Position numbers and translations under genes: made by a program. DNA of 64,000 nt from Ancylobacter defluvii. Lineage in GTDB: Bacteria; Pseudomonadota; Alphaproteobacteria; Rhizobiales; Xanthobacteraceae. Positions 10,682 to 21,111 of this stretch are shown one piece after another. The stretch is taken from NCBI RefSeq assembly GCF_018390605.1, contig NZ_JAHBGD010000019.1, forward strand, positions 135,031 through 199,030. Reading direction: 5' to 3'. The first letter of the stretch is position 1; each line of letters opens with the position of its first letter. The notes below the pieces were generated by a model, which saw nothing but the letters and a program-made list of their open reading frames with translations, searched no databases and was not told where the DNA came from.

Positions 10682-13042
10682 ATGACCGTCGATGCCGTCA
10701 TGGAATTCCGCCGCCGCGACGCCGGCGACAAGCTCACCGGCCGCACGCGCTACACCATCGACCGCGCCCATGCCGGCATGCTGCATGCCGCTGTGCTGCG
10801 TGCGCAGGTGCCGTCGGGACGCATCGTGCGCCTCGACGTGACGAAAGCCGCCGCCCTTCCCGGCGTGCGTGCCGTGGCGACGGCCACCGATGCTCCCGGA
10901 CGCGTCGGCATCGGCATCGCCGATCATTCGCTCTTCGCCGAGGACGTGGTGCGCTACATCGGCGAACCGCTCGCCGCCATTGCCGCCGACACGCTCGAAC
11001 AGGCGACGGCGGCGCTCGAGGCGATCGAGGTCGAGATCGCGCCGCTGCCGGCCGCTTTCACCATGGAGGAGGCGCTGGCGCCCGACGCTCCGCTGCTGCA
11101 CGCGGAATGGCAAGATTACGAGGTCTTGCTTGAGGGCGGTGCACGCGCCGGCAACGTCGCCTGGGAGGCGACGGTGGTCCGGGGCGATGTCGATGCCGCC
11201 TTCGCCCGGCCGGATGTCACCGTGGTCGAGAGCTCGTTCCGTGTCGGGCGGCAGAACCACATGGCGTTCGAGCCGCGGGCTGCGGTAGCGAACTACGACG
11301 AAGGTCGCTTCCATATCGAAACCTCGACCCAGGTGCCCTGGACAGTGCGCAATGCCACGGCACGCTTTCTCGGCATTCCTGCCTCGCAGGTGCGGGTGAC
11401 GGTGCCTCCCGTCGGCGGCGCCTTCGGGCTCAAATTCGACATCGCCATCGAGCCCTTCGCCGCACTGCTGGCGAAGATGAGCGGGCGGTCGGTGCGGCTG
11501 GTCAATTCCCGCGAGGAGGAGATGCTCACCTGCCTGTTCCGCGAGAATGCCGAGATCCGCATCCGCTCGGCGGTGACGCCGGCGGGCGAGATCGCCGGGC
11601 GCGAGGCGGTGGTACTGATGGATTGCGGTGCCTATGGCGGCGAGCAGATCTTCCTCACCACCATGACGGCCCACACGCTTGGCGGCAATTACAAGCTCGG
11701 CGCGACCCGCCTCGCTTCCCGTGCCATCTACACCAACACCGCTCCGAACGGTGCCTTCCGTGCCTGCAACGGCGTCTACAATACCTTCGCGCTGGAACGG
11801 CACACCGACGAGATCGCCGCCGCCATCGGCATGGACCCACTGGAGTTCCGCCGGCGCAACGTGCTCGGAGACGGCGATTACGGTGCGACCGGCCAGGTGT
11901 TCGACGGCGACGTCCTGCGCCCGATGCTGGATCGCATGGAAGCGCTCCGCGCCGCCGCACCCTCGCGCGATCCGCAGGACGGACGCCTTTACGGGCGCGC
12001 GACGACGGTCGGCACCTGGTTCGTCTTCGTCGGCCCCTCGGCGGCGACAGTGAACATGAATGCCGACGGCAGCGCCACGCTGGTCACTTCGGGCGTGGAG
12101 ATCGGCTCCGGCTCGATGATGCAGAGCCTGCCGCAGATCGTCGCCGCGACGCTCGGCATCCGGCCGGAGGATGTGATCGTGCGCCAGGCCGATACCGACG
12201 CGGCCGGTTACGATGTCGGCGTCGGCGGTGGCCGGCAGACCGTCTCGCTCGGCGCCGCCAGCCTCCAGGCGGCGCAGGAGGTGCGCGGCAAGCTGCTGGC
12301 GGCCGCCGCACAGATGCTCGACGCCGCCCCCGACGATCTCGTCATGCAGGGTGGGCGGATCGAGATTGCCGGCCCCAACGGAGCCGGTTTCACCATCGCC
12401 GAGGTGGCCGCGCGCGCGCAGGCGCTGACCGGCCCGGTCGCTGGCACCGGTGCCTTTACCCGCAAGGGCGTGCCGGCCATGCCCGGCTGCACCGCCGGGC
12501 ATTTCATCGATGCCATCGACATTCCGATCTTCGCCGTCCACGACTGCGAGGTCGCCGTCGACCCCGACACCGGCCATGTCGAGGTGCTGAGCTATCGCGT
12601 GGTCCAGGATGTGGGGCGGGCGCTGAACCGAAGCGCCATCGGCGGCCAGATCCAGGGCGGCGTGGTGCAGGGGCTCGGCTATGCGCTGCACGAGGAAGTA
12701 TCGATCGACGCGCAGGGCCGGATTTGCCAGAGCGGTTTCGAGACCTATCGCGTGCCGCTCGCCTCGGACGTCGTCCCGGTCGAGGTCGAGCTGTTCGAAG
12801 GCGCCCCGTCACTCGGGCCGCTCGGCACCAAGGGAGCCGGTGAGGTCCCCATTCTCAATGTAGGGGCGAGCGTCGCCTGCGCCGTGGCGAATGCGACCGG
12901 CGCCCGCGTTCAGGAGCTGCCGCTGACCCCGCCGCGCGTGCTCGCCATGCTGCTGGGCCGACAGCGTGAGCTCGCCTTTCCTCATATTAGGCCGGCATGG
13001 GACGACAATCTGGTGCGCCCGCACGGCGCGGAAGCGAACTGA
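10682..13042 (+). CDS. Molybdenum hydroxylase large (molybdopterin-binding) subunit
   Basis: The 786-aa catalytic subunit belongs to the xanthine dehydrogenase/aldehyde oxidase large-subunit family, which hydroxylates aromatic heterocycles or aldehydes using water-derived oxygen. An N-terminal a/b-hammerhead (about residues 15-125) precedes the Mo-cofactor domains. Visible motifs are PPVGGAFGLKFD, NGAFRACNGVYNTFALERHT and, near the C-terminus, KGAGEVPILN with the conserved catalytic Glu. It lacks the AYRCSFR loop of form-I CO dehydrogenase, so it is not a CO oxidiser. ATG 10682 was preferred to one 15 nt upstream because the AAGGAGG site lies directly before it. Together with the hydantoinase genes it suggests hydroxylation before ring opening. 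Confidence 0.93.
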   Translation: MTVDAVMEFRRRDAGDKLTGRTRYTIDRAHAGMLHAAVLRAQVPSGRIVRLDVTKAAALPGVRAVATATDAPGRVGIGIADHSLFAEDVVRYIGEPLAAIAADTLEQATAALEAIEVEIAPLPAAFTMEEALAPDAPLLHAEWQDYEVLLEGGARAGNVAWEATVVRGDVDAAFARPDVTVVESSFRVGRQNHMAFEPRAAVANYDEGRFHIETSTQVPWTVRNATARFLGIPASQVRVTVPPVGGAFGLKFDIAIEPFAALLAKMSGRSVRLVNSREEEMLTCLFRENAEIRIRSAVTPAGEIAGREAVVLMDCGAYGGEQIFLTTMTAHTLGGNYKLGATRLASRAIYTNTAPNGAFRACNGVYNTFALERHTDEIAAAIGMDPLEFRRRNVLGDGDYGATGQVFDGDVLRPMLDRMEALRAAAPSRDPQDGRLYGRATTVGTWFVFVGPSAATVNMNADGSATLVTSGVEIGSGSMMQSLPQIVAATLGIRPEDVIVRQADTDAAGYDVGVGGGRQTVSLGAASLQAAQEVRGKLLAAAAQMLDAAPDDLVMQGGRIEIAGPNGAGFTIAEVAARAQALTGPVAGTGAFTRKGVPAMPGCTAGHFIDAIDIPIFAVHDCEVAVDPDTGHVEVLSYRVVQDVGRALNRSAIGGQIQGGVVQGLGYALHEEVSIDAQGRICQSGFETYRVPLASDVVPVEVELFEGAPSLGPLGTKGAGEVPILNVGASVACAVANATGARVQELPLTPPRVLAMLLGRQRELAFPHIRPAWDDNLVRPHGAEAN

Positions 13043-13257
13043 ACCCAACCCCTCCGCGTCCCTCACGGCCGCCGGCCCGCCGATCGTCGATGCCAGATCG
13101 TTGACAACGTTAAGAAAGCTTGCGGAACCGAAGCATGGGTTGATAGGCTCCGGCCGTCCCCGGAGGCCGTGCACCGTCGGCCTGCCTCCTTCATGCTCCT
13201 GGAGATCGCTCCCCGTGGCTGCCAACCGCGGGGCGGCGCTTTTCTGCAAGGTCATCC

Positions 13258-14547
13258 ATGATTGAAGTCCTGCTGCTGCTGATCGGTGCCCGGGTCATTC
13301 GTACCAAATGGTGGATCATCGGCCTTATCGGACTGGCATGGCTGACGATGGGCGGCCTCATCCTCATCAACGCGCTCAGCGACGATAAGCGCATTCCGCC
13401 GGTCTGGTTCACCGTGCCGCTGCTGCTCGATGCCGGCGCCTCGCTGATCGCCGGCTTTACCGGCACCGGCACCCGACGCGCCCTGCGCTTCAGCAAGGCC
13501 GGCATCCTGGTCGCCATCTCCCTGCTCATCATTCTCCGCCCCTGGGGAAGCGACATGCTGGTCGGCTTCCTCGTCGGCACTTTCCTGGTCGCCGATGCGA
13601 GCTTCCGGGCGGCGAGCGCCTGGGTGGTACGGTTCCCGCGCTGGCGGGGCTCGCTCGTCGCCGCCGGCATCGAGTTCTTGCTGGGTCTCTGGTCTTTCCT
13701 TCCCTGGCCGACGGGCTGGCAGGGCGAGGTGGGCGAGGATGTCGGCACGCTGATGATCGTCACGGCCTACGGCCTGCTCGTCACGGCGCGACGACTCCGC
13801 CGGTTGCCGGAAAACATGCCGATCGCCCGTATCCTCAGCGACGGCTGGCCGCGCGGCGGCACCGCGGCTCGCGCTCCGGGACAACTGCCTGGCGATCCTG
13901 CCTATGGCACCGTCACCGTGCATGTCTGGACGCCGACCGGCAATCTTGTCGGGCTTGGCCATGGCATCGCCCGCTATGTGGCGGCGCTGGACGAGCATGG
14001 CGTCGTCTCCACCGGCCACGCGGCGCTGGAGGCAGGACCGGACATCTATATCAGCCATTATCCGGCGGTAGAGATCGACCGCGACGGCTCGCAGTTTACC
14101 CGCATCCTGCGCGCCACCCGGGAAAACGACGTGCCCGGCAAGTTCCAGCCCAGCTATACTTATGAAAGCGCCGAATGGTGTCCTTCGAGCTGGCGGGTCG
14201 AACTCGCCGGCCTCGACGTCGAGGCGCTGCGTGCCTTTTGGGCGAATTATCGCCAGGAAACCACTTACAACCTGACCAACCGCAACTGCTCCAGTTCGGT
14301 GGCCAAGGCGCTCGACGCCGCCGTCGAAGGCCTTTTCGCCGAAGAGGTGCGCTCGCCCTGGTTCCTCACGCGGCTTTTGATGCTACCGGAGTTCTGGGCG
14401 GCCGGCGTTATCAGGCGCCGTGCCGAGCTGATGGCCTGGACGCCGGGCCTGGTGCTGGATTATGCGCGAGCCTTGTCTGCCATCATCGAGCTGCCGGAGC
14501 GCATGGGTCGGGGAATTCGGCGCGCCGAGGCTCAGCAAGCTGCTTAG
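13258..14547 (+). CDS. Membrane protein: HdeD/DUF308-like domain fused to papain-fold-like domain
   Basis: The 429-aa protein has about six transmembrane helices in residues 1-185, laid out like HdeD/DUF308 proteins (hairpins with WWIIGLIGLAWLTMGG and similar). The soluble C-terminal part, residues about 215-420, contains a His in STGHAALEAGPD (H254), a segment YNLTNRNCSSSVAKAL with C344, and a nearby Asn. His before Cys with an N-x-NCS-type motif recalls circularly permuted NlpC/P60, LRAT or PPPDE-like cysteine hydrolases. This is inference from motifs. It stands alone, 215 nt after the Mo-hydroxylase operon, with a 54-nt gap to the MFS gene. Confidence 0.7.
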   Translation: MIEVLLLLIGARVIRTKWWIIGLIGLAWLTMGGLILINALSDDKRIPPVWFTVPLLLDAGASLIAGFTGTGTRRALRFSKAGILVAISLLIILRPWGSDMLVGFLVGTFLVADASFRAASAWVVRFPRWRGSLVAAGIEFLLGLWSFLPWPTGWQGEVGEDVGTLMIVTAYGLLVTARRLRRLPENMPIARILSDGWPRGGTAARAPGQLPGDPAYGTVTVHVWTPTGNLVGLGHGIARYVAALDEHGVVSTGHAALEAGPDIYISHYPAVEIDRDGSQFTRILRATRENDVPGKFQPSYTYESAEWCPSSWRVELAGLDVEALRAFWANYRQETTYNLTNRNCSSSVAKALDAAVEGLFAEEVRSPWFLTRLLMLPEFWAAGVIRRRAELMAWTPGLVLDYARALSAIIELPERMGRGIRRAEAQQAA

Positions 14548-14601
14548 GGGACCCGGACCATCGCCGCACGCGGCCACGGTTCGGAGGGGGAGATTTTCGA
14601 C

Positions 14602-15771
14602 ATGCAGCCGGACGCCGGAAGCACCATCCTGGCACGTATCGCCATCATCGCCACGGCAACGATTTTCGGACTCACCTACAGCCTGAGCGCTGCGCTGATC
14701 GCGCTCGATCTCGCCGAAAGAGGCCTAAGCGAAACACTCATCGGCGCCAATGCCGCCATGCATGCGATCGGCGTGCTGATCATGGCCTTTCTACTGCCGC
14801 GCCTGACGGCATTTTTCGGCCTGCGGCGCTCGGTCATCGGCTCGCTGCTGCTGGCCGCACTGCTGCTATGCCTGTTCCCCGCCATGCCGTTGGTCTGGCT
14901 GTGGTTCCCGCTGCGCATCCTGCTCGGCGCCGCCTCCGAGGTGCTGTTCGTGCTGTCGGAGACGTGGCTGAACGCTCTGAGTTCGGAATCCTCGCGCGCC
15001 CGCACCATGGGGGCCTATACCGCAGCCATGTCGGTCGGCTTCGCCCTCGGCCCGCTGATCCTGTCCATTGCCGGCTCCGAGGGCTTCCTGCCCTATGGAA
15101 TCGGTGCCGGCCTCGCTGCTTGCGCGGCGGCGTTCGTGATATCGCCGGCCATTGCGGCTCCCGTGATCGAGCAGCCGCATCACAGCAATCCATTCCGCTA
15201 CATCCGCCTCGCGCCGGTCGCCATGGCGGCCACGGCGCTGAACGCGGCGGTCGAGACCGCCGGGCTCACCTTCCTGACGCTCTATGCGATGTCGGTCGGC
15301 TGGCAGGAGGCGCAGGCGACGCAGCTCATGACCTGCATGATGTTCGGCGCCATCGTGCTGCAGCTGCCGATCGGCTGGCTGGGCGACAAGATGGACCGCC
15401 AGTCGCTCATCATCGGCCTCGCCGTGCTCTCCGCCATCGGTGCGGCGGCATGGCCGTGGGCGCTCGAGGCCCAATGGGCGATCTATCCGCTGCTGTTCGT
15501 CTGGGGCGGCCTGTTCGTCGGCATCTACACCATGATGCTGACCATCGTCGGCAGCCGCTTCTCCGGCAGCGACATTGTCGGCATCTATGCCGGTATGGGA
15601 CTGTTCTGGGGCGTCGGCGCCCTGATCGGGCCGACCATGGCCGGCGTCGCCATGCAGGCGACGACGCATGGATTGGTGGCCTTCGTGGCGCTGGCCTGCG
15701 CCCTGTTCGCCGTCGCCGCGCTGATGTTCCGCTCGCCGCCGGAAGCGACAACGCTGCGCACCGAGCCGTGA
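14602..15771 (+). CDS. MFS transporter
   Basis: The 389-aa hydrophobic protein has about twelve transmembrane segments. The loop between helices 2 and 3 has the sequence PRLTAFFGLRRSV in the place of the canonical MFS motif A, and the corresponding second-half loop reads GWLGDKMDRQSL, a good motif-A match. The overall pattern resembles the YcaD-type group of small MFS carriers. A GGAGGGGGAGA ribosome-site stretch precedes ATG 14602. It is 54 nt downstream of the HdeD-like gene and 45 nt upstream of the amidase gene on the same strand, so the three may be co-transcribed. Its substrate is unknown. Confidence 0.85.
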   Translation: MQPDAGSTILARIAIIATATIFGLTYSLSAALIALDLAERGLSETLIGANAAMHAIGVLIMAFLLPRLTAFFGLRRSVIGSLLLAALLLCLFPAMPLVWLWFPLRILLGAASEVLFVLSETWLNALSSESSRARTMGAYTAAMSVGFALGPLILSIAGSEGFLPYGIGAGLAACAAAFVISPAIAAPVIEQPHHSNPFRYIRLAPVAMAATALNAAVETAGLTFLTLYAMSVGWQEAQATQLMTCMMFGAIVLQLPIGWLGDKMDRQSLIIGLAVLSAIGAAAWPWALEAQWAIYPLLFVWGGLFVGIYTMMLTIVGSRFSGSDIVGIYAGMGLFWGVGALIGPTMAGVAMQATTHGLVAFVALACALFAVAALMFRSPPEATTLRTEP

Positions 15772-15816
15772 AGTTTCGCCATCCCATGACGAAACGCCGG
15801 GTACTGGAGTTCGATC

Positions 15817-17277
15817 GTGAATTTGAGTGATCTGTTCGAGAGCTGCGACGCCGTCGCGCTGGCCGATCTGGTACGCCGGCGGGAGATAACCCCCACCGAA
15901 CTTCTCGACGAGGCGCTGCGACGGGTCGGAGCACTCAACCCGCGGCTCAACGCCGTCGTGATGCAGCGGGAAGATGTCGCACGCCGCCTCATCGCCGAGG
16001 GGCTGCCCGACGGTCCGCTCAAGGGCGTGCCCTTCCTGCTGAAGGACCTCGGCGCCGAGGCGATCGACTTTCCGTCCAACAACGGCTCGCGGCTGTTCGC
16101 CAACACGCATTACGGCCAGGATTCGGCGATCTATGCCCGGCTGAAGATGGCCGGCCTCGTCACCTTCGGCCGGACCACCTCGCCGGAGGGCGGCGTCGGC
16201 CCGACCACCGAGGCCGCGGTCTATGGCGGGCCGACCCGCAACCCGTGGAACCCAGAACACACGCCCGGCGGCTCCTCCGGCGGGGCGGCGGCGGCGGTGG
16301 CCTCCGGCATGGTGCCGGTGGCGCACGGCTCGGACGGCGGCGGTTCGGTGCGCATCCCGGCCTCAAGCTGCGGCCTATTCGGCTTCAAGGCCACTCGCGC
16401 CCGCCTGCCCGACGGCCCCTATGTCGGCGAGGGCTGGGCCGGCATGGCGATCGACGGCTTCCTGACCCGCTCGGTGCGCGACACCGCCGTGCTGCTCGAC
16501 GCCACCCACGGCTCTGATCTCGGCGCGCCCTATGCGGCGCCACCGCTGGAGGCCTCGTTCGGCGCCGCGCTCGGCCGGCAGGACAAGCCGCTGCGCATCG
16601 CCTTCATCCCGACCAACCTCACCGGCGAGGCGATCCATCCCGAATGCCGTGCCGCGGTCGAGAAGGCGGCGCGGCTGCTGGAAGATCTCGGCCACCAGGT
16701 TGAGGAAGCTCGCCTCGATGCCGACACCTCCGGCATGATGGTCGCCTGGACCAAGGTGATCGCCTGCGGCACGGCACTGTCGGTCGAGAGCGCGGTGCGC
16801 CGGCGCGGCCGCCCGCTCGCCGAGGACGAGATCGAGAACGTCGCCCGCACCGCGATCGCCTATGCCCGCACGGTGAGCGGCGCCGACTATCTCGAGGCCG
16901 TCAACAAGGTGCACGCCTATGGCCGCGAGCTGGCCCGCTTCTTCCAGCGCTACGACCTGCTGCTGACAGCGACGCTGGCCGAGCCGCCGGCAAGGCTTGG
17001 TCGCTTCAACCATCTCGGCAAGGATTATGTCGATTACCGGATGGCTCCGGGGATGGTGTTCGCCTATTCGCCCTTCACCGCCGCCTTCAACGCCTCCGGC
17101 CAGCCGGCCGCCTCGCTGCCGCTGCATTGGACCGAGGACGGGCTGCCGGTCGGCGTCCATCTCGCCGCCGGCTTCGGGCGCGACGAATTGCTGCTCGGTG
17201 TCTGCGCCCGCATCGAGGATGCGGCGCCGTGGTTCCAGCGCCGCCCGCCGATCAGCTACGCCGCGCTGCGCTCATAG
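15817..17277 (+). CDS. Amidase-signature hydrolase
   Basis: The 486-aa enzyme is an amidase-signature (AS) family hydrolase acting on amides in the cytosol. The Ser-cisSer-Lys triad is complete: K76 in PFLLKDLG, S153 in PGGSSGGAA, and nucleophile S177 in [13 protein letters not shown]. The sequence [12 protein letters not shown] after the nucleophile resembles 6-aminohexanoate-cyclic-dimer hydrolase relatives more than GatA. The start is GTG. Its last 22 nt overlap tail-to-tail with the amidohydrolase gene on the other strand. Substrate cannot be predicted; an amide produced by the nearby ring-opening pathway is one possibility. Confidence 0.9.
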   Translation: MNLSDLFESCDAVALADLVRRREITPTELLDEALRRVGALNPRLNAVVMQREDVARRLIAEGLPDGPLKGVPFLLKDLGAEAIDFPSNNGSRLFANTHYGQDSAIYARLKMAGLVTFGRTTSPEGGVGPTTEAAVYGGPTRNPWNPEHTPGGSSGGAAAAVASGMVPVAHGSDGGGSVRIPASSCGLFGFKATRARLPDGPYVGEGWAGMAIDGFLTRSVRDTAVLLDATHGSDLGAPYAAPPLEASFGAALGRQDKPLRIAFIPTNLTGEAIHPECRAAVEKAARLLEDLGHQVEEARLDADTSGMMVAWTKVIACGTALSVESAVRRRGRPLAEDEIENVARTAIAYARTVSGADYLEAVNKVHAYGRELARFFQRYDLLLTATLAEPPARLGRFNHLGKDYVDYRMAPGMVFAYSPFTAAFNASGQPAASLPLHWTEDGLPVGVHLAAGFGRDELLLGVCARIEDAAPWFQRRPPISYAALRS

Positions 17278-18923
17278 GTAATCTGGCCGCCACAGAGGGT
17301 GGCGGCCACCTTCATCGCGTCGATCTCGTCGGGCGCGGTCGTCTCGATGTCGCCGTCGAGTATGACCACATCCGCCACCGCACCCGGCCGGAGCACGCCC
17401 TTGTTCGCTTCGGCAAATTCGGTGAAGGCGCCGTCGCGGGTAAAGCCGGCAATCGAGTCGACGAGGCTCTGGCGCTCGTCCGGCGCGCCCTCGAATACCG
17501 GGCCGCGTGTCACCGCCGTGCGGATGCCCAGCAACGGATCGAGCGGCGCCACCGGCCAGTCGCTGGCGAAGACCAAGCGGGCGCCGGTATCACGGATAGT
17601 CTGCCAGGGATAGGCCAGCATCATCCGTTCGCGGCCGATCATGGAGAGGATCGGCTCCGGCGGATAATACCCCCCCGGCGCGTGGGTCGGCTGCATCGAG
17701 GCGATGACACCGAGCTCGGCGAAACGGCCAAGGTCGCGCGGCGCCAGCAACTCGATATGCTCGATGCGATGGCGGCTGTCGCGAGCGCCATTGGCGCGCC
17801 GCGCCGCCTCATAGCCGTTGAGAGTGCGGTTGACGGCCAGATCGCCAATGGCATGGACGGTGATCTGGAAGCCCAGGCGGTCGATCTCGGTGCAGATGGC
17901 GTCGAATTCGCCTTGCTCGAAATAGGAGGCGCCGCGCACGCCCGGCGAGCCGATATAGTCCTCGAACATATGAGCGGTGGTGGATTCCACCACGCCATCC
18001 ATGAAGATCTTCACGAAATCGGCCTTCAGCCGGTCGGAGTGCCAGCGCGACCGCATCTCCACCGCCTTTTCAAGCTCGGAGAGCGCCATCCCCGGCGTGA
18101 AGCGGAACGGCACCCGCCCGCGCACGATCAATTCGCCCGCCGCCTCGATCTCTCCCAGCAGTTCCAGCTGGTAGAAATTGCCGTCCATGTTGTGGAAGCT
18201 GGTGATGCCGAGCGAGGCGCAATAAGCGAGTCCTTGCTTGATGATTTCCTTGTCGACAGCGCGGTCGGCGGCGGTCGGCGGCGTCTTCGGCTCGTGACCG
18301 GCAAGGCCGAGCATTTCGCGCCCGCCGGTCGGCGTCAGCGCCGAGATCGGCGCCATGGCCTCGAACTCCCGCAACTCGCCGGTGGCAAGCCCGTCGGTAC
18401 CCATGACGATCTCGTTGCCGGGCGGCAAATCCCTGCCGTGGAGAATGCCGGCAGCCTCGAGCGCCTTGGTGTTCGCCCACATGGTGTGATGGTCGCTGGC
18501 GAACAAAGCGAGCGGCCGGTCCGGCAACACTCGGTCGAGCAATTGCCGCGTGATCGGCTGGTCGTCGCCGAACATGAAATAGGCCGCCTGCTCGGCAATC
18601 AGCACCTTGGACGCATCGGACCGGGCCCGTTCGCGAATCGCCGCCGCAATCTGCTCGAAGCCGGTGAAGCCGGCGAGCGACAGGCTGGCGAGTTGGGCTC
18701 CGCCGGTGAAGAGATGGATATGACTGTCGATGAAACCGGGCAGCACGCTGGCGCCGCCGGCGTCGATCCGTCGGGTCGTCGGGCCGGCCATCTCCGCCAC
18801 TTCGGCACGGGAGCCGACGGCGAGAATGCTGCCGCCCCTCAGGGCGATCGCCTCGGCGGAAGGCCGTGCAGGGTCCATGGTGAGGATGCGGGCGTTCTCG
18901 ATGATGACGTCGGCGCTCGGCAA
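17256..18923 (-). CDS. Amidohydrolase family protein (YtcJ/Amidohydro_3-like)
   Basis: The protein (555 aa from the chosen start) is a metal-dependent amidohydrolase with a TIM barrel. Metal and active-site motifs are visible: GFIDSHIHLFTGG, a Lys in FVKIFMDGVVES, VHAIGDLAVN, RIEHIELL and the late Asp in FASDWPVAP. The start is taken as TTG 18923: it follows GAGGAG by 6 nt and gives the typical family N-terminus (PSADVIIENARILTMDP). The frame stays open to 19022, and a GTG at 18962 is an alternative without a good ribosome site. It runs divergently from potA, with 152 nt between. Family members hydrolyse N-acyl or cyclic amide compounds; substrate unknown. Confidence 0.87.
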   Translation of the reverse strand: MPSADVIIENARILTMDPARPSAEAIALRGGSILAVGSRAEVAEMAGPTTRRIDAGGASVLPGFIDSHIHLFTGGAQLASLSLAGFTGFEQIAAAIRERARSDASKVLIAEQAAYFMFGDDQPITRQLLDRVLPDRPLALFASDHHTMWANTKALEAAGILHGRDLPPGNEIVMGTDGLATGELREFEAMAPISALTPTGGREMLGLAGHEPKTPPTAADRAVDKEIIKQGLAYCASLGITSFHNMDGNFYQLELLGEIEAAGELIVRGRVPFRFTPGMALSELEKAVEMRSRWHSDRLKADFVKIFMDGVVESTTAHMFEDYIGSPGVRGASYFEQGEFDAICTEIDRLGFQITVHAIGDLAVNRTLNGYEAARRANGARDSRHRIEHIELLAPRDLGRFAELGVIASMQPTHAPGGYYPPEPILSMIGRERMMLAYPWQTIRDTGARLVFASDWPVAPLDPLLGIRTAVTRGPVFEGAPDERQSLVDSIAGFTRDGAFTEFAEANKGVLRPGAVADVVILDGDIETTAPDEIDAMKVAATLCGGQITYERSAA

Positions 18924-19075
18924 GGGCTGCTCCTCAAATCGGCTGGCCAAAAATTTGATCACATTCTTAGCCGGCCTGCTTGCCCGCCGCCAAGCCGTCC
19001 CATAGGCTGGTTTCAACAACAACGGACTCGGGGATTATCCGGGGCCTCCAGAGAACGGCAATAACCAACGGGTGA

Positions 19076-20185
19076 ATGATGCCGGAGCCTGCCACGGCAC
19101 AGGACAAGCGCGTCGCAATAGAAGCCAAGAGTATCGTCAAGCAATTTGGGGAAGGGCCCAGCGCGCTACGCGCGCTCGACAATGTGTCGCTCGCCATACG
19201 CGAGAACGAGTTTTTCACCCTGCTCGGTCCCTCCGGCTGCGGCAAGACCACTCTTCTCCGGCTGATCGCCGGCTTCGAATATCCCTCCGAAGGCGCCATC
19301 CTGCTCGATGGCCAGGACATTGCTGGCCTGCCTCCCTTCAAGCGGCCGATCAATACCGTCTTCCAGAGCTACGCCCTGTTCCCTCACCTCACCGTGTGGG
19401 AGAACGTGGCCTTCGGCCTGCAGATGCGCGGCCGGCCGAAGGGCGAGATCGCGGCCCGCGTGGCCGAGATGCTTAAGCTCGTACACATGGAAGAACTCGC
19501 CCGGCGACGCACCGACCAGATCTCCGGCGGCCAGGCCCAGCGTGTCGCGCTTGCCCGGGCGCTGGCACCGGCGCCCAAGGTCCTGCTGCTGGACGAACCG
19601 CTCTCGGCGCTCGACTACAAGCTGCGCAAGGAGATGCAGATCGAGCTGAAGCGCCTGCAGCATGAGACCGGCATCACCTTCGTCTTCGTCACCCACGACC
19701 AGGAGGAAGCGCTCACCATGTCCGACCGCATCGCGGTCATGTCGAAGGGCAAGGTGCGGCAGATCGGCTCGCCCTGGGACATCTACGACAAGCCGGCCGA
19801 ACGCTTCGTCGCCGACTTCATCGGCGAAACCAACTTCCTCACCGCCGCCGTCACCGGCATCTCCAACGGTGTCGCCAACGTGCGGCTCAAGTCGGGTACC
19901 GACATCCTTGCCACCGTCGCCGAAGGCTTCCAGCCAAAGGGCGAAGCGACCATCGTGGTGCGGCCGGAGCATGCGCGGGCCGTGCCGCAGGGCGGCCAGC
20001 TCGCCGGCACGGTGGAGAACATCGTCTATTTCGGCACCGACACCCACATCCATGTGCGCCTCGGCGAAGACGATCTGTTTACCGTGCGACAGCAGAACAG
20101 CCGCGCTCAGTCCTGCGGCTTTGCGATCGGCGACCGGGTGGGCATCGAGATCGCGGCGGATGCCGCGCAAGTGCTGCGGGATTGA
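19076..20185 (+). CDS. potA: Polyamine-type ABC importer ATPase (PotA-like)
   Basis: The 369-aa ATPase has Walker [11 protein letters not shown]-loop [10 protein letters not shown], signature [15 protein letters not shown], Walker [12 protein letters not shown] and H-loop [10 protein letters not shown], followed by a C-terminal TOBE region (about residues 280-365). This is the standard PotA architecture and length. Two ATGs in tandem (19076, 19079) can serve as start; neither has a strong ribosome site. Two nucleotides separate it from the permease gene. It powers import by the PotB/C channel encoded downstream. Polyamine specificity is inferred from family; some members carry other cationic solutes. 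Confidence 0.93.
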   Translation: MMPEPATAQDKRVAIEAKSIVKQFGEGPSALRALDNVSLAIRENEFFTLLGPSGCGKTTLLRLIAGFEYPSEGAILLDGQDIAGLPPFKRPINTVFQSYALFPHLTVWENVAFGLQMRGRPKGEIAARVAEMLKLVHMEELARRRTDQISGGQAQRVALARALAPAPKVLLLDEPLSALDYKLRKEMQIELKRLQHETGITFVFVTHDQEEALTMSDRIAVMSKGKVRQIGSPWDIYDKPAERFVADFIGETNFLTAAVTGISNGVANVRLKSGTDILATVAEGFQPKGEATIVVRPEHARAVPQGGQLAGTVENIVYFGTDTHIHVRLGEDDLFTVRQQNSRAQSCGFAIGDRVGIEIAADAAQVLRD

Positions 20186-20187
20186 CG

Positions 20188-21111
20188 ATGGCAACCGCGG
20201 CAGAGATCGCCAAGCGCGCCGAGCATGAAAGCATCCGCCGCCGCTGGCTGTTGTCGGCGCCGGCGCTCGTCATCGTCTTCATCGCCGCCATCGGACCGCT
20301 CTTCGTCATGCTCGCCTATTCCTTCATGGCGAAGGGCGACTATGGCGACGTGAAGTTCGGCCAATATTCGCTCGACGGCTGGTTCTCCGTGCTGTTCCAG
20401 CGCGACATGTTCGACGACACCATCACCCTGGCCGACGCGCACCTGTCGATCCTGTGGCGCTCGGTGAAGCTGTCGATCATCACCACGCTGGCAACCTTGG
20501 CGCTCGGCTTCCCGACCGCCTATTTCATCGCCACGCGGCCGCGCAGTTCCCGGGAAATCTGGGTGTTCCTCATCACCATCCCGTTCTGGACCAACCTGCT
20601 CATCCGCACCTTCGCCATGCAGCAGGTGATCCGTAACGAGGGCATCCTCAACACCGTGCTGCGGGCGCTCGGCATCATCGATCAGCCGCTGCAGATCATG
20701 TACACCGACTGGGCGATCCTGTTCGGCATGGTCTATGTCTATCTGCCGCTGATGGTGCTGCCGCTCTATGCCAGCATGGAAAAGCTCGATTTCCGGCTGA
20801 TCGAGGCCGGCTACGACCTCTACGCCAGCCGCTGGGCGGTGCTGCGGCGTATCATCATTCCGCTGGTCAAGCCCGGCATCGTCGCCGGCTCGATCCTGGT
20901 CTTCGTGCCCTCGCTCGGTGCCTATGTGATTCCGCGCGTCCTGGGCGGCGGCAAGAACCTGATGCTCGGCAACCTCATCGAGCTGCAGTTCGGCGCCGGC
21001 CGCAACTGGCCGCTCGGCGCCGCCATCTCCATCACCCTGATGGTGCTGGTGATGGTCGCCATGCTTTTCTATGTGCGCAACGCGTCGCGCTCGGGGGCGG
21101 GACATGGCTGA
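20188..21111 (+). CDS. potB: Polyamine-type ABC importer permease (PotB-like)
   Basis: The 307-aa inner-membrane permease has about six transmembrane helices and an EAA loop (EAGYDLYASRWAVLRRIIIP) that contacts the ATPase. The segment ATRPRSSREIWVFLITIPFW is typical of PotB-type proteins. ATG 20188 follows the potA stop by 2 nt; an in-frame TTG at 20182 is less likely. Its end overlaps the PotC-like gene by 8 nt. Confidence 0.92.
   Translation: MATAAEIAKRAEHESIRRRWLLSAPALVIVFIAAIGPLFVMLAYSFMAKGDYGDVKFGQYSLDGWFSVLFQRDMFDDTITLADAHLSILWRSVKLSIITTLATLALGFPTAYFIATRPRSSREIWVFLITIPFWTNLLIRTFAMQQVIRNEGILNTVLRALGIIDQPLQIMYTDWAILFGMVYVYLPLMVLPLYASMEKLDFRLIEAGYDLYASRWAVLRRIIIPLVKPGIVAGSILVFVPSLGAYVIPRVLGGGKNLMLGNLIELQFGAGRNWPLGAAISITLMVLVMVAMLFYVRNASRSGAGHG

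Noticed and set aside
9345-13042. Carbon monoxide dehydrogenase (coxMSL)
   Set aside because: Gene order fits, but the large subunit lacks the form-I AYRCSFR active-site loop (it reads FRACNGVYN at that place), so it is another hydroxylase of the family.
13147-13165. GC hairpin (CTCCGG/CCGGAG) downstream of the Mo-hydroxylase operon
   Set aside because: The stem is only 6 bp and over 100 nt from the stop, without a T-tract; too weak to call a terminator.
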